From Diphasiastrum complanatum (Eukaryota; Streptophyta; Lycopodiopsida; Lycopodiales; Lycopodiaceae), in assembly GCA_029204225.1 (NCBI GenBank), contig CM055108.1, forward strand, positions 21,583,644 through 21,647,643: DNA of 64,000 bases, given 5' to 3'. Of this stretch, positions 31,761 to 43,112 are shown one piece after another (position 1 is the first letter of the stretch; each line of letters opens with the position of its first letter). Both the position numbers and the translations under genes were made by a program. The notes below the pieces were generated by a model. It was not told the DNA's origin and did not search any database. It saw nothing but the letters and a program-made list of their open reading frames with translations.

Positions 31761-32339
31761 TTCACCATCTCTACCCCGGTGCTCACTAATCACTCTCTGC
31801 TCTACCTCTCCTTCTCCCCACCTTCTCCTCCACCTTCCCTCTTTGTTCGACTGACCCGCTATCGTATACCTCCTCATCAATCCCAGGCCTATGTTGCCCA
31901 CATTTGTCGTCTTCTGGACCACTTTCCTTCCTCCTCTGATGTCACTACCCAAGCCTCCTTGACACATGCCCTTACTACCGCCGCTCATGCCATTGTGCCC
32001 CCTCGCCACTTCTCTTCTCATCGTCGTACCCATAATAAATGGTATGACAACGACTGTTCTTTCTTCCAAAAATATGTCGAGTTTCTCAAATTCTCCAATT
32101 CTACACTTTCTTCTTCTGAGGAAAAGCAGCTTCATTCCCTTCTCCGCAAAAAGAAAGTGGCCTACTTTTCTTCCCGTTCCTCCTATTTCCTTCGCTCCCT
32201 CCACTCTGCTTCCTCGGCTACTTTTTGGAAGATCTTTCTTCATAAGCCCCTATCCATTGCACCCATCCCTCTTCAATCCTGGGTCGACTATGCATCCAAC
32301 CTATATACAATTGCTCACCCTTCCATCTCTCTTTGACCT

Positions 32340-33372
32340 CTTTGCTCCTGACATGGTTGAAGCCACCATCTGCAAACTCAAGAACAATCATACGTCTGAC
32401 ATTGATCTTCTTTCAGCCGAGCTCCTCAAACCAGTTGCCAAAAACTGGCCTCCCCTTTCCTGGCCCACTGTTTCAACCGCTCTGTCATTGATGGTTTCCC
32501 CATACCTTGGGCCACCAATCTCCTTCACCCCATTCTTAAAGCAGGAGATGCCATGAATGTCCACAAATATCGCACTATTATGATTGGTCATACCATGGCC
32601 AAGTTGTACACCACTATTCTCCAGACGGCAAAGGCTGATTCTCGACTATTGTATGCGACTGGTCAGGCTGGCTTCCGCCAGGGTTATAGCACTCTTGATC
32701 ATGTCCTCACCCTATGACTATCGTTGAAGAGGCAAAGCATATGGGCAAAATGGTATTTGCTTGTTTCGTTGATCTCTCTAAGGCCTTTGATACTGTTCCC
32801 GTCATCTTTTGATCAGCAGACTACGTCAGCTTGGCTTTTCCGACTCTATTCTCGCGGCAGTGGTTGCTCTGTATGACAAAGTTCTAGCACGTATTCAGCT
32901 GGGTACTGATTTTTGTGAAGGTCGAGATGGTTGCCCGCTGGCTCATTTCCTCATCCCCATTCTACTTTATGCTGATGACATTGTTCTGCTTTCTCCCTCA
33001 CCAGAAGGGTTGCAATGTCACTTACAAGTCTTACATCGGTTTTGTGGTGCTTGCGGTCTCTCTGTTAATTTAAGAAAGACGAAGATCATGATTTTCAACA
33101 CCAATCACAATTATCAATTCTTCTATGACGGCTAGGAAGTTGACATTGTTGCCTCTTATACTTACTTGGGAGTCCTGTTTACTATGCCCCTTCTTGGTTT
33201 CCGCCAGGCAGCATTTGCGCACATTTCCTCTGGTCTTTCAGCATTGGTCCAGTTCGAGCATGGTTGTCCAATGAATCATATTTTTGATCCCGCTACTAGA
33301 TGCCAGTTGTTTCACACACGGGTGGTTCCAGCAGTGATGTATGCCTCCGAGATCTGGTTGCCAGGACTTTAG
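32340..33372 (+). pseudogene. LINE reverse transcriptase domain
   Basis: Reading frames shift but the order holds: LKNNHTSDIDLLSAELLK, YRTIMIGHTMAKLYTTIL, TGQAGFRQGYSTLDHVL, ACFVDLSKAFDTV (first catalytic Asp), RLRQLGFSDSILAAVVAL, LLYADDIVLLSPS (Y-A-D-D box at about 32970) and LSVNLRKTKIMIFN. It ends with a C-terminal region (MYASEIWLPGL) at 33372. Frameshifts near 32340, 32556, 32720 and 32800. Confidence 0.88.
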
Positions 33373-33389
33373 TACTTGATCTTGATTAT

Positions 33390-34310
33390 CTTGATAAGAA
33401 GATTGACCTCCCTGTCTGCCTGAGTTGCATTGTCGGGAAGTAGACTAGGAATCCTTTCAGATCAAGATGTTGTCCCTAGAATTCAACATGACAAATCTAG
33501 GCGAAGCTCACTACTATCTCGGAATCCAGAGCTACGGACACATAGAACACAGGCTGATTTATATCACCCAACAGAGGTACATTCTTAATGCACTCACCAG
33601 ATACACTTTGATGAACTGCAAATTTCACCAATGGATCCAGGCCTAAAATTGTCGAAGGACCAATGTCCTCAGACAAAGGAAGAGAAGGAGCAAATGAGAG
33701 ATTACCCATACCAATCTGTCTTAGGTACTCTTATGTATGCAATGGGCTGCACCAAACCAGGCATCGCTTTTGCAATAAGCTCCCTAAGCCGATACATGGT
33801 TAATCTAAGCATTACCCATTAGAAGGCTCTAATCAAAGTCATGAGATATATTCGAGCTACGAAGGACCAATGTGTCTACTACGAACGAGTCGACAACGAC
33901 AACAACAAGCTCCACATACTAAGTGGACATACAGATGCAAGCTGGGCAGGAGATGCAGATACTTGTAAATCCACATCTGGATTTACATTCTTCCTCAACA
34001 ATGATCTTATCGCTTGGAACAGTCGCAAGCAAACCTCTATTGCTCTCTCATCTACAAAGTCCGAGTATATCGTTGCCTCTCAAGCTACGAAAGAAGCAGT
34101 GTGGTTGAGAAATTTCTTATCGAACTTTCAGGTACAATATGGTCCAACAATCATCTTATGTGATAATCAAAGTGCCATTTCCTTATCGGCCCATCCTTTG
34201 CATTCTAGAAGTAAGCAAATTCAAATTAAATATCACTATGTCAGGGGCAAGATTCTAGACAAAGAGGTCACCTTGGAAAACTGTTGAACGCACTACATGA
34301 CTGTAGATAT
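33390..34310 (+). pseudogene. Copia K pol with internal deletion
   Basis: It starts in the integrase zinc region (CLSCIVGK, stop, TRNPF) and jumps at about 33447 to the RT end (LSLEFNMTNLGEAHYYLGIQ), so most of integrase and RT are deleted. Then TKPGIAFAISSLSRYMVN, SGHTDASWAGDADTCKS, SRKQTSIALSSTKSEYIV, LCDNQSAISLSAHP and YHYVRGKILDKEV of RNase H follow, one frame being open for 148 codons. It is the plus-oriented relative of J. Confidence 0.87.
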
Positions 34311-34362
34311 ATTCACTAAAGCGTTGGGCACAGATGCACACAACAAATTTTGTGAAAAGTTA

Positions 34363-35311
34363 ATCCAATCTTTAATCTAGATCCATTCAGTTGCCTAACA
34401 ATCGACAGGTCATCGAACAGTCGCGGACTGTCATCGAACAATCGGCAGGTCATCGAATTGTCAGACAAAGTCTATTGGCCTGTCACCAGCCACTTACGAG
34501 TTCTTGTGAAGTCTTCTTACGAGCTTTTTACAAGTACCTATGACTATTGGCCAGGGATGACTATGATGTTTGACGGCCCAATACAAATCCAACCACCTGA
34601 TGTTCAGAGATGTACTTCAACATGAAGACCTAGTACATCGTCAACCACCTCTCGATCTGACAAGGCACTTCAAGCAAGTGCATTAAACTCTGTCATGATC
34701 TACCGTACGCGGTCATATAGCAACTAATCCAATGCCCCTGGTTCCCAATGCAACCCTGTATATATACCTCATTATTCATCAATAAAAGATTGATCCAGCG
34801 CGGCCTCCTTCCGCCTTAGATTGTTCAAGTCAAAGCGTTGGTAAGAGAGACGGCTTCGAGCACACGTTTACTACCGAAATTGCATTGTGCTTGTCATTTA
34901 GCTGATTATGTGCATGCTACATTCTGAACTCAATCTAGTTGTCTCATTGCGTTCAGTTACCATGTCAGTATGAATGTTATGCTTCTCTGATTTACTTCTT
35001 TAAGCACCTTCATTTCTTAGCTCTCGTATAGATTTGTTTGAACATCTCAATGCTTCCGCAATACACGTTTCCACAACTAACATTAATGAATTTGTGTTTG
35101 TCTACGTAATCAATTGAATCGATTCTGACGATTTCAAAGTGAGGATTAGGTAAAATCGTTTGCGACCTTTGTCGCGATACAATTGATTTGAATCTGATAG
35201 GTGTAGCTCATACACCGAGGGAAAGGAGTCATTCTTCAGAGTCCGATAGTTTGAACATAGTTCCTTTCCTCCAGCCTTTCATCATTCCCTTTGCTTCCAT
35301 ATTCCCCAACA
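34363..35311 (+). repeat. Copia K 3' LTR (J family, plus orientation)
   Basis: It is the reverse complement of the J LTRs and ends ATTCCCCAACA at 35311. The LTR start and polypurine tract are missing: the RNase H end joins directly to AATCCAATCTTTAATCTAG at 34362, a deletion of about 60 bp. TATATATACC near 34760 may be its TATA box. Confidence 0.85.
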
Positions 35312-35620
35312 TGTACCATTATTTATAGTGGATTTTGAGCACTTGGCCTCAATGGCTATTGGCCAATCTCTACCTCCCTTATTATTCAAATTTGAAATTT
35401 GGTCGAAATGGACCCTCCATTCACTAACTTGACTTTTAGGGCTCTAAATCATTTACTCCTGCAAATAGCCTAAAAGTCTCTTTATTGTTATCTATTAAAT
35501 CAAATAATAACGTGAGCAATGGATTGGACTTACACACACAGGGTGCCAATTCCCTCACACTTATTCCCTACTCTAGATCAATCTGATCTATGTACATGGT
35601 GTGGTAATGTCCCACCAAGC
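35312..35620. other. Noncoding spacer
   Basis: AT-rich, no frame or motif recognised. It may be original intron sequence. Confidence 0.5.
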
Positions 35621-36257
35621 CCCAACAATTCTATTTGACACTAACCTCACATAACATCATTAACTCCACTTTGATTAAACGGTTAAGACTGAGCACACAA
35701 CCATCGTTGTACCAGTACACAGTCGAAATGGCTGATAGAAGGGTACGGAAGTGTGGGATGTCAAGATTGTGGGGTATGCCTCTAACCGTTCAAAGCTATA
35801 CTGAGGAGCTAGATTTTGAGATTACCTGTTTGGCTTGTTTCAATGGTCATTGAAAATGACCTGATTGTTGAGATTAGACAAGCTCATCAACAGGAGGATC
35901 CTCATTGTAAGGATATTGTGAGAGAGGCAAATCTTATACAAGTAGAATCTCAGGAGGAAAGTTCTAATTTGTTTGCTCACACTTAACTTAAATATACCAT
36001 AGAAGATGGTATGGGTAAAAGAAATAGCAAACTTCTCATTCCAAGCATAAGATAATTGTCCACTTATGTCATGAAAGCCCTAGTGTTGGTCATCATGTTG
36101 TGGATAGGACCTATGAGCTAATCCTACGTAACTTTTGGTGGCCTAAAGTCCAATTGAGAATGAGTAGTACAGAGCATCCTAAAACGGATGGCCAAACTGA
36201 GAGAGTCAACCGGACCTTAGAAGATATGCTTAGGGCATTTGTTGGAGATAAGCAAAC
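35621..36257 (+). pseudogene. Gypsy fragment related to element N
   Basis: The protease-side words STQPSLYQYTVEMADRR and YTEELDFEITCLACF parallel SFSEELDFEITCLVHV of element N at 48410. Further on come VVDRTYELILRNFWWPK (integrase zinc region) and, after a deletion, MSSTEHPKTDGQTERVNRTL (integrase core). It ends at 36257, where the LTR of a minus-strand element B copy begins. Confidence 0.7.
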
Positions 36258-36611
36258 TGTTAGAGACCTAGACACCACAGTAGGGCTAACTGATCCACCC
36301 AACCAAGCCAACTCCCTGATATGGAGTAAGCCCCTCCTAGCCCAGTGTGAGGACTGGTAGCATGCATACTGCCAAGTGTCGGCCACGTGGCATTGATGTG
36401 GCCGACTGCACGTCGGGACCCAACGTGGCCCCCCCTTATCCTGCTGACAGGGTCCCTAGGTTGTGTTAGGCCCGCCATGGCTATGGTCCATGCTGGGGCA
36501 CACTACTCACACTGTCTTGCCCTGTTGGACATGTACGTTGGACATGCCCCTGACTGTGGTATCTGACCTCCTGTGTTCTCTAGGGTTCGGCACTGGTTAC
36601 AGGCTCGTAAC
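36258..36611 (-). repeat. Element B copy 3 3' LTR
   Basis: 354 bp, reverse complement of the element B LTR, from TGTTAGAGACC to GCTCGTAACA. CTCCCTCCCCCTTAAG right after it (36612-36627) is the complement of the polypurine tract and stop codon. Confidence 0.92.
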
Positions 36612-36627
36612 ACTCCCTCCCCCTTAA

Positions 36628-37633
36628 GAACCGTCTTGGTCATCTAAGACAAAATCTGGAAATAACTTGCGAAGGACGCTGCCCTTTTCCCAAATGGCAT
36701 TCTCAACAGGCTGTTCCGTCCACTTGATTAGATATTCTTGGTATAGAGTATGACGGGTCTGCGTCTCTCTACTACTAAGGATCTCCTCTGGTTCATGTAA
36801 AAGTTGCTGAGAATCCAATGGGAGAACTAGAACACTGTCCCCTACCAGATTTTCAGATCTTGTTAAGGCTTTTCGTAACTGACTTACATGAAAGACTGAA
36901 AAAACCTTACTGTTGCATGGGAGTTCTAGTTCATAGGTGACCTCGCCTAGTCCCCTACTAATGGTAAAAGGACCACAATACCTAGGAGACACAGTCCTAA
37001 TTTGAGGGTTTTAGAGACAACTAGGACTCGTAAATAGACTTTCTCACCAGCAGAGAACTGCACATCCCGTCTGTGTGGATCTGCATAATGCCTGGCCCAG
37101 TCCTGGGATTGCCTGATGCTACGCTTAGCATGCTCTATCATCTGGTTTAGGTCTTCTAAAAAGTTTCTAGCTGCTTCAACCTTTTCTTGTTTAAACCCTA
37201 CAGCTGTAGGTGAGCGTGGCTGAAAACCATACATCAGCATGAATGGGCTCTATTCCATAGCTGAATGTTTGGCACTGTTATAAGCAAACTGTAATATCGA
37301 GAGATATTCCTCCCAATTTGTCTGCTTTTTGCTGACGTATGCTCGAAGCATGTCCTCTAGCACCTGATTTACTCTTTCTGTTTGATCGTCCGTCTGTGGA
37401 TGGTCGGTAGTATTCATGTTTAGTTTAGTATGGAGATGATGGAATACTGCCCTCCAAAAATTTCCATTAAACTCATTGTCCCGGTTGCTGACAAAGTTGG
37501 AAGGGAGACCGTACAATTTAAATAGCCCATCTCTAAAGAACCTCACTAACTCTGGAGCTCTAACGGTTGTTTTAGTTGGAATAAAGTGAGCCATTTTGGT
37601 CAAACGCTCAACTGTGACCCATATAGCGTCGTT
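36628..37633 (-). pseudogene. Element B copy 3 integrase core and chromodomain
   Basis: From 37603: TKMAHFIPTKTTVRAPELVR, NFVSNRDNEFNGNFW (the catalytic S-D is S-N here, loss of an Asp), HPQTDDQTERVNQVLED, then MLMYGFQPRSPTAVGFKQEK, LSPRYCGPFTIS-like and a chromodomain YLIKWTEQPVENAIWEKG, intact in this copy, ending at 36626. A frameshift near 37245 and one near 37000 split the frame. Confidence 0.9.
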
Positions 37634-37777
37634 ACCAAGGTTGCATCGAATCGCTGTTCGAACCGCCTTTTACGGTTCGAACCATCGAATCGTTCGGACC
37701 CAGTTCGAACCGTTCTAATCGTTCGAACTGTCTAGCCCTAAATCGTTCAGGATCGGGATTCTCAGTTCTGTTCGCGC

Positions 37778-37779
<2 letters not shown>

Positions 37780-37842
<63 letters not shown>

Positions 37843-37935
37843 GGGTGTGCACTCAGGAGTCAGCACTCTGTGTGCATTTGCCATTCAGATTGTGTGTGCT
37901 CAGTGCTGTGTGTGAGAGAGAGAGAAAATGGTGTG

Positions 37936-37979
<44 letters not shown>

Positions 37980-38430
37980 TGATTGTGTGATATTGTGTGT
38001 CCACTGTCTTTTGATGTGTACAGTGTGTGTAAGTGAATCAGTGAGTGTGTGTGTGAGAGAGAGAGAGAGTGTGTGTGTGTGTGTGTGAGTTTTGAGATGT
38101 GTGCACACTGTACTGTGAGTTTGTCTGAGGCTTGAGCACTGAGATTGTGTGTGTGTGCACTGTAGTCTGTGTGTGCACTGTGTGTGTGTGTTTGTGTGTG
38201 TCAGTGTGTGTGCACTCAGGAGGGGCCTGGGCAGTGGGCATTGTGAGATGGGTGTGGGATCTGGGTAGCTACTTAGTTAGAAGTTAGAAGTTTCAAGTTA
38301 GAACTTAGAAGTTAGGAGTTAGAAGTTAGGAGTTAGTGACTAGTTTGAGTTAGTAGTTACGAGTTAGTACTAAGTAGTTACTAGAGTCTAGTTAGAACTT
38401 AGAACTTAGAAGTTAGAGCTTAGAGAGATC
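37780..38430. repeat. (AG)n and (GT)n microsatellites and AGTTAGA minisatellite
   Basis: (AG)30 at 37780-37839, (GT)n at about 37938-37976, GT/GA runs to 38215, then GTTAGAAGTTAGAA-type repeats at 38275-38425 and a short GA run to 38452. They sit in the 5' untranslated part of the hAT gene. Cys/Val and His/Thr repeat frames across it are not genes. Confidence 0.9.
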
Positions 38431-38458
38431 TGTAGAGAGAGAGAGAGAGAGAGCCACC

Positions 38459-41400
38459 ATGCCGAGGGATAGGGATCCCTTGTGGGATCCCGTCACCATC
38501 GCTGCGGCCTATGGCACATCGGGCACAAAGAGATGGACTTGCAGATACTGTCACCAGTCTTACACTGGAGGGCCCACACGCATCAGGGCACATTTGTTAC
38601 GTTTGAGGGGGTACGAGATTGCCGCTTGCATGCATGCTCTTGACACGCTACTCACTCCTGTCGCATCGGAGGAGGTTGGCCCTTCGAGGATGGGGCCTAG
38701 ACCGAGAGGTAAACATTCAACTCTAAGACTCTTACACTTCAAAGTTCAAATATTGATCAAGTTTTAACTTTTAGCTTTTAGCTCACATGATACATCAAGT
38801 TTGAAGTTTCAATTTCATTGATCATCTAATTTTTAAATTGTATTGTAATTTCAAATTTGTCTTTTTTGGCAAATCGAGATGCAGTCACGGCAACACAGCC
38901 AGAGGCCACCACATCACACCCCCTAGTTGCCATCCGCTCACCCCTCGCTTCCCATGGCCCAGAGGACAGAGCTGCAGATGAGGCAGGGCCTAGTACCCGG
39001 CCTGACCCGCCTTTTGGTGCAGGATCTTCGACACCACCTCCAGCCATGACCATACCGGCACCACATCATCCACCTGAGAGAGGGAGATGTAGACGGAGCC
39101 GCACTACACAGATGGGGGGTAGGGAGAACTATGTGTCCAGCTTCGCTCCTAGAGCCATGGCAGAGGCAGAGGTTGTCGTTCGACAGTTGTTCTACACCTG
39201 CGATCTGCCATTTCATTTGGCTAGGACCCCGGCATGGAGGAGGGCGATGAGTGCAGTGAGTGCGATTGGGCAGGTGTGGCAGGGGCCATCCTGCGAGCAC
39301 CTGAGGACGAAGGGGCTTCTTGATGAGCGGGCTTCTATTGACCAGAAGCTAGAGCCTCTCAGGAAGGCATGGGCCAAGTACGTACTACTTGCTTTTAACT
39401 TTATCTACTCTAAACTTTAAAGACTTTATGATGATTGTTAAATTGCAGGTGTTAATTGTAAATTACTTGTTAATTGCAATTTGCAGGCTGCAGCTAGCTA
39501 TTTATGTTTAATCATGAATATTCAAATGATCATTTATCATTGGAATTGGCCATGAAATTTGAATTACAATTAACAATTTAAGATCTATCCTAATTCCTCT
39601 CGGATCTATCATGAATCATGATTCATCTTGTTTTGTCACCTGTAAGTGAGTCGTGACCACGGAGTCTTGAATTCGGAATTCCAAACTCACGCACATTGCA
39701 CATTGCATTGTATGGTTGTGCAAGTGGTCACAAATAATGCGTCAAACTGCATCTCCATGGGTAGGCTCGTTAATGAGACCTACCCCCACATCTTTTGGAC
39801 ACCTTGTGCTGCACATTGCCTGGACTTGTTGGTCGAGGATGTGGCCAAGATTCCATGGATTGCAGAGGTGGTGCGTACTGCACGGTTCTTGGTGAGATTT
39901 GTCACCAAGAAGCCTAGGGTCCTAGCCATGTTCAGGAGACAGTCCACCTTAGATGTCTTGAGACCTGCCCCCACCAGGTATGCAAGTTGCAACTCAAATT
40001 TGATTCTTGGATGCGCTTTTGTAGAGTGTTGGAACTTGGTAAGTATTTACTGTTTAGTTAGTAGTGGTAAATATTTCATGCAATGATGCATGTGCCATGT
40101 ATTGTCTTGACTCTTGACAAAAGTTAAAACTTAGAATTTGTCACTTGTGCAATGTGCCTTGTGCAGGTTTGCATTTATGTTCCTAGTCCTGGAACGACTG
40201 CTGAAAGTTCATCAGGGCTTGAGGCAAATGGTTGTTGTTGTTGATTGGGTGCAGTTGGGGCCGTCACAGGAGCCCAAGAGTAAGAGATTCGAGCGGACCG
40301 TTATGCATTCACCATTTTGGGATGAGGCTCGATCCATTGTGGTGGGCCTACAGCCCATCTACACTGTCCTGCGCCTTACAGATCGAGAGGGCTGCACATT
40401 GGGCCTCTTGTACGAGTTCATGGACAGGCTGGCCGAGCAGTTGAGGCTTTGCACGACCATTAGCCCAGAGAGGTATTATGTATATCAAGAATCAAGATTC
40501 AAATTTCAAATGTAGTATGTAGACAGTAGTATGCAGTATGTACTATCATGTACATTGTACTATATTGTATAATTATTATTGTGTCTTAACTCTTGAATCT
40601 TAATTCTTGCAAGCTTACGGAGGTCCGGCTCCTATGGTTGAGTAGGTGGGAGTGGTTTCATAGGCCCCTGCATGCCATGGCCCACATACTCCATCCACTT
40701 TGGAGGAATGAGGAGCAGTTCATAGATAGGGAGCTCAGGATGGCTGGAATGCCTATATCTCCCGAGTTTATCCTGATGTACGCGAGCAGGATAACCTGCT
40801 GGATGAGCTTCAGATTTTCAGGCAGGAGACCTTGGAGTTCGCCATTGGCCCGGCGCTTTTGAGAGAGGGTAATAAACTGACCATGTGGCATGGTCCATGA
40901 CTCCATTACAGTTTAAACTTGTTACAACTTACTTCACATTTTACTGCACAGTTAGTCAATCATATTGTAACTTGTTGGAAGTTGGAACTTGGATCTTGGT
41001 TGCAACTTGCTAGTAGTAAGTACTAACTGCCCCTTGAACTGTGATTCAGGCCAGCTACGTCCCGTGTCATGGTGGTCGAAGTTTGGGGTTGATGTCCCCA
41101 AATTGCGTCGCCTTGCCATCAGGATTCTCTCACAGGACTGCAGCGCAGTCGCTTGTGAGAGGAACTGGAGTGTCCATTCCATGATTCACACGAAGAAGAG
41201 GAATCGACTATCATCAGCGCAGTTGGAGAGGTTGGTGTACGTACACGCCAACCTGAGACTTTTGGGTAGACTCCAGACCACCGCAGAGCCTATCCAGGTA
41301 ACTTGTACACCATAAATTATAGTTTCTAATTCTAACATGTGATCCATCATCCCAGGTGGCAGGACCCAGTTGGCAATTAGTAGATACTATTATACTAAAT

Positions 41401-41651
41401 AGATCATATTACATACTACATAGTAGATACTAGACTGTACTATGTAGCTAAATTTTAACTTTTGTCGGGACTCGGCCCTCCAAATTTTGTCTTGATTTTA
41501 ATGTGCATTGTGTGCGTAGGTTAATCCCGATCTGATCGATGTGGCAAAGGTTCCAGAGTTGCCACCGAGAGACCAGTCAGAGGAGGACGTGTACGCATTC
41601 CTCCATGAGGAGGCCATGCAGAGTGCAAGTGAGAAATTAGGATTGTCTAAG
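38459..41651 (+). pseudogene. hAT transposase gene with introns
   Basis: Seven exons with GT-AG borders: 38459-38708, 38879-39377, 39725-39977, 40167-40472, 40614-40868, 41050-41297, 41520-41651. Exon 1 holds a BED zinc finger (WTCRYCHQSYTGGPTRIRAH). Exon 3 has VVTNNASNC and PCAAHCLDLLVEDV of the RNase H-like core. Exon 4 has MHSPFWDEARSIV. Exon 6 is the C-terminal dimerisation region (LAIRILSQDCSAVACERNWS). Phases agree for exons 1-2, 3-4, 5-6 and 6-7, but not 2-3 or 4-5. The region with the first catalytic Asp is missing, and exon 5 has a frameshift near 40780. The last exon is replaced by element B. Confidence 0.82.
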
Positions 41652-41718
41652 GTGACAAATCTTGAATTAAATTTTCGAAGTTACTAATTGTCGTAAATTG
41701 TAATTTACTGATTTGCAG

Positions 41719-41915
41719 GATGAACAGTGTCCTTAGACCATACTTGGGTAAATTTGTAGTCGTATTTTTAGATGACATCCTCGTCTACAGCAAAACGAGG
41801 AAGGAGCATCTAAAACAGCATATTTGGGTCACATTATCTCGTCAGATGGGATTAAAATGGACTTGAATAAGGTTAAAGCCATACTCAGTTGGCTAAAACC
41901 TCAGAACATCTTTGC
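41719..41915 (+). pseudogene. Inverted RT scrap of element B family
   Basis: It reads [20 protein letters not shown] and [12 protein letters not shown], then after a deletion of about 80 bp HIISSDG-type thumb sequence. It is plus-strand while element B copy 3 around it is minus. The first bases also coincide with an AG acceptor (TTTGCAG at 41718), so the hAT pre-mRNA could splice into it. Confidence 0.85.
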
Positions 41916-43112
41916 TAAGTGGTAAACCATGCGGTAAATCTTCAGGAAAAACATCTTCAAACTTTGACAATAAAGTTTCTAATTTATTTACTTGCTGTTG
42001 CAAAGAACTAGAACTGCAGACCATAGGACTATTGGGGACATCATGCTCCCCTTGCAACTGGATCTTTCTGCCATTATGCTGAAAGCTGAGGCAAAGAACT
42101 AGAACTGCAGACCATAGGACTATTGGGGACATCATGCTCCCCTTGCAACTGGATCTTTCTGCCATTATGCTGAAAGCTGAGGGTGTTCTCCTAATAATTT
42201 CAATGGAGGGAAGGGCCTAAGCTGTAGAGCCAGTCTCTCCCGAGAACAAGGTCTGTACGATCCAGGTGCATTATCTGAAAATTAATTTCATCTTGATACC
42301 CCTGAATATCAAGATTTAAACTGCTTACCATAGTTTCCCAAATTTTCTTGTCTTCACCCTTGGCCAAAGAAACTATGTACCTATGTTGACTAGGTACCTC
42401 TGGAAGTCTGAGTTTCTTAACTAGGGTGTAGTTGATGAAATTATGGGTTGCCCCATCATCAACCATGACTCTTACTAACTGGTTACCAATGTTACCATGC
42501 ATACGTACTAGATCATGTGGCCCAAAGCTGACGGGTCTCCCTAGCATTGCAGAGGTCAATTGGCAACAGTGTTCATGATCTTCATGAAACACTTTTATCT
42601 CGGAAGCTGCCGAGTCATTTGGGAAGCTTACCATTTGTACAAGATTACAATCTGTAAGCTTACGACTTACAGTTTGTACAAGATTAACTTTTTTTTTTAT
42701 CTTTTTTAATAAATGGCCACTTGGGACACTGCCCACCGACTGTGTGACCCTTCTTGCCCATACACACAAAGCACAAACATTCTTGTTTGGCTTTCTCGAA
42801 ATCCTCTAGTTTCAAGGGTTGTATGAGTGATGGACGTTTCAAGGGCTGTAGGAGTGGGACGTTTCTAAGGAGCTTCATTTCTAACTTTTTCTTCTTTCTT
42901 TCTTTTTAAAATTTTTTTCTTTTTAAATTGAAAGTCCTAAGTAGGCTGCTCAGAAAAGGATTGTTGTCTCGCCTTCTTCCTGCCCACTGAATCATCATAG
43001 ATTTGGACATATTTGAGAGCTTGCTCTAAGGTAGTAGGCGAGTTTCTCTAGACCTCTAATTTATATTCATCTCGAAGCCCACGGAAAAACCCTCTGACTT
43101 TCTGATAGTCAA
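41916..43112 (-). pseudogene. Element B copy 3 protease, knuckle, gag part
   Basis: From 43112 down: capsid end, then the knuckle in broken frame (CFVCMGKKGHTVGGQCP, spacing altered by inserted Gly codons), VRVMVDDGATHNFINYTLVK with the family D-D-G-A loop, and DLVLGRDWLYSLGPSLH. A perfect 91-bp tandem duplication at 42000-42181 shifts the frame before the RT linker (FPEDLPHGLPL). Confidence 0.87.
42000..42181. repeat. Perfect 91-bp tandem duplication
   Basis: 42000-42090 and 42091-42181 are identical (GCAAAGAACTAGAACTGCAG ... GAAAGCTGAG). Length not divisible by three, so it destroys the frame. No mismatches by eye, hence recent. Confidence 0.93.

Larger units (their letters stand above)
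30985..33372 (+). mobile_element. LINE (endonuclease plus RT), decayed
   Basis: Plus-strand frames give the order endonuclease, linker, RT. The 5' part abuts copia H at 30985 and the 3' end is replaced by copia K near 33380. No poly(A) tail or target duplication is seen, so both ends are lost. It is probably the same family as the fragment at 19570. Confidence 0.85.
37634..41718 (+). mobile_element. hAT transposon, 3' end lost
   Basis: It begins CAAGGTTGCATCGAATCG exactly where element B copy 3 stops, consistent with an hAT terminal inverted repeat (hAT ends start CA). GA and GT microsatellites and a GTTAGAA-type minisatellite precede the transposase gene. No matching inverted terminus or 8-bp duplication is found on the right, because the element is cut at 41718 by element B sequence. 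Confidence 0.7.
36258..43112 (-). mobile_element. Element B family, copy 3 (minus), split by hAT and rearranged
   Basis: The 3' LTR (36258-36611), polypurine tract, chromodomain and integrase run to about 37633. An hAT transposon follows to 41718, then an inverted RT scrap (41719-41915), then protease, zinc knuckle and part of gag to 43112. Integrase N-terminus, most of RT, gag N-terminus and the 5' LTR are missing. The two minus-strand parts are in correct order, so they are most simply one element. Confidence 0.8.

Noticed and set aside
31740-32243. 167-codon Gly/Arg-rich minus frame
   Set aside because: It is the antisense of the LINE linker and disappears when the LINE frame is followed.
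36100-36257. Plus-strand gypsy integrase as part of element B copy 3
   Set aside because: Orientation is opposite and the sequence matches the element N family, so it is the target that copy 3 inserted into or was joined with.
37860-38241. Cys/Val- and His/Thr-repeat proteins on both strands
   Set aside because: They are translations of GT/GA microsatellites with no conserved frame.
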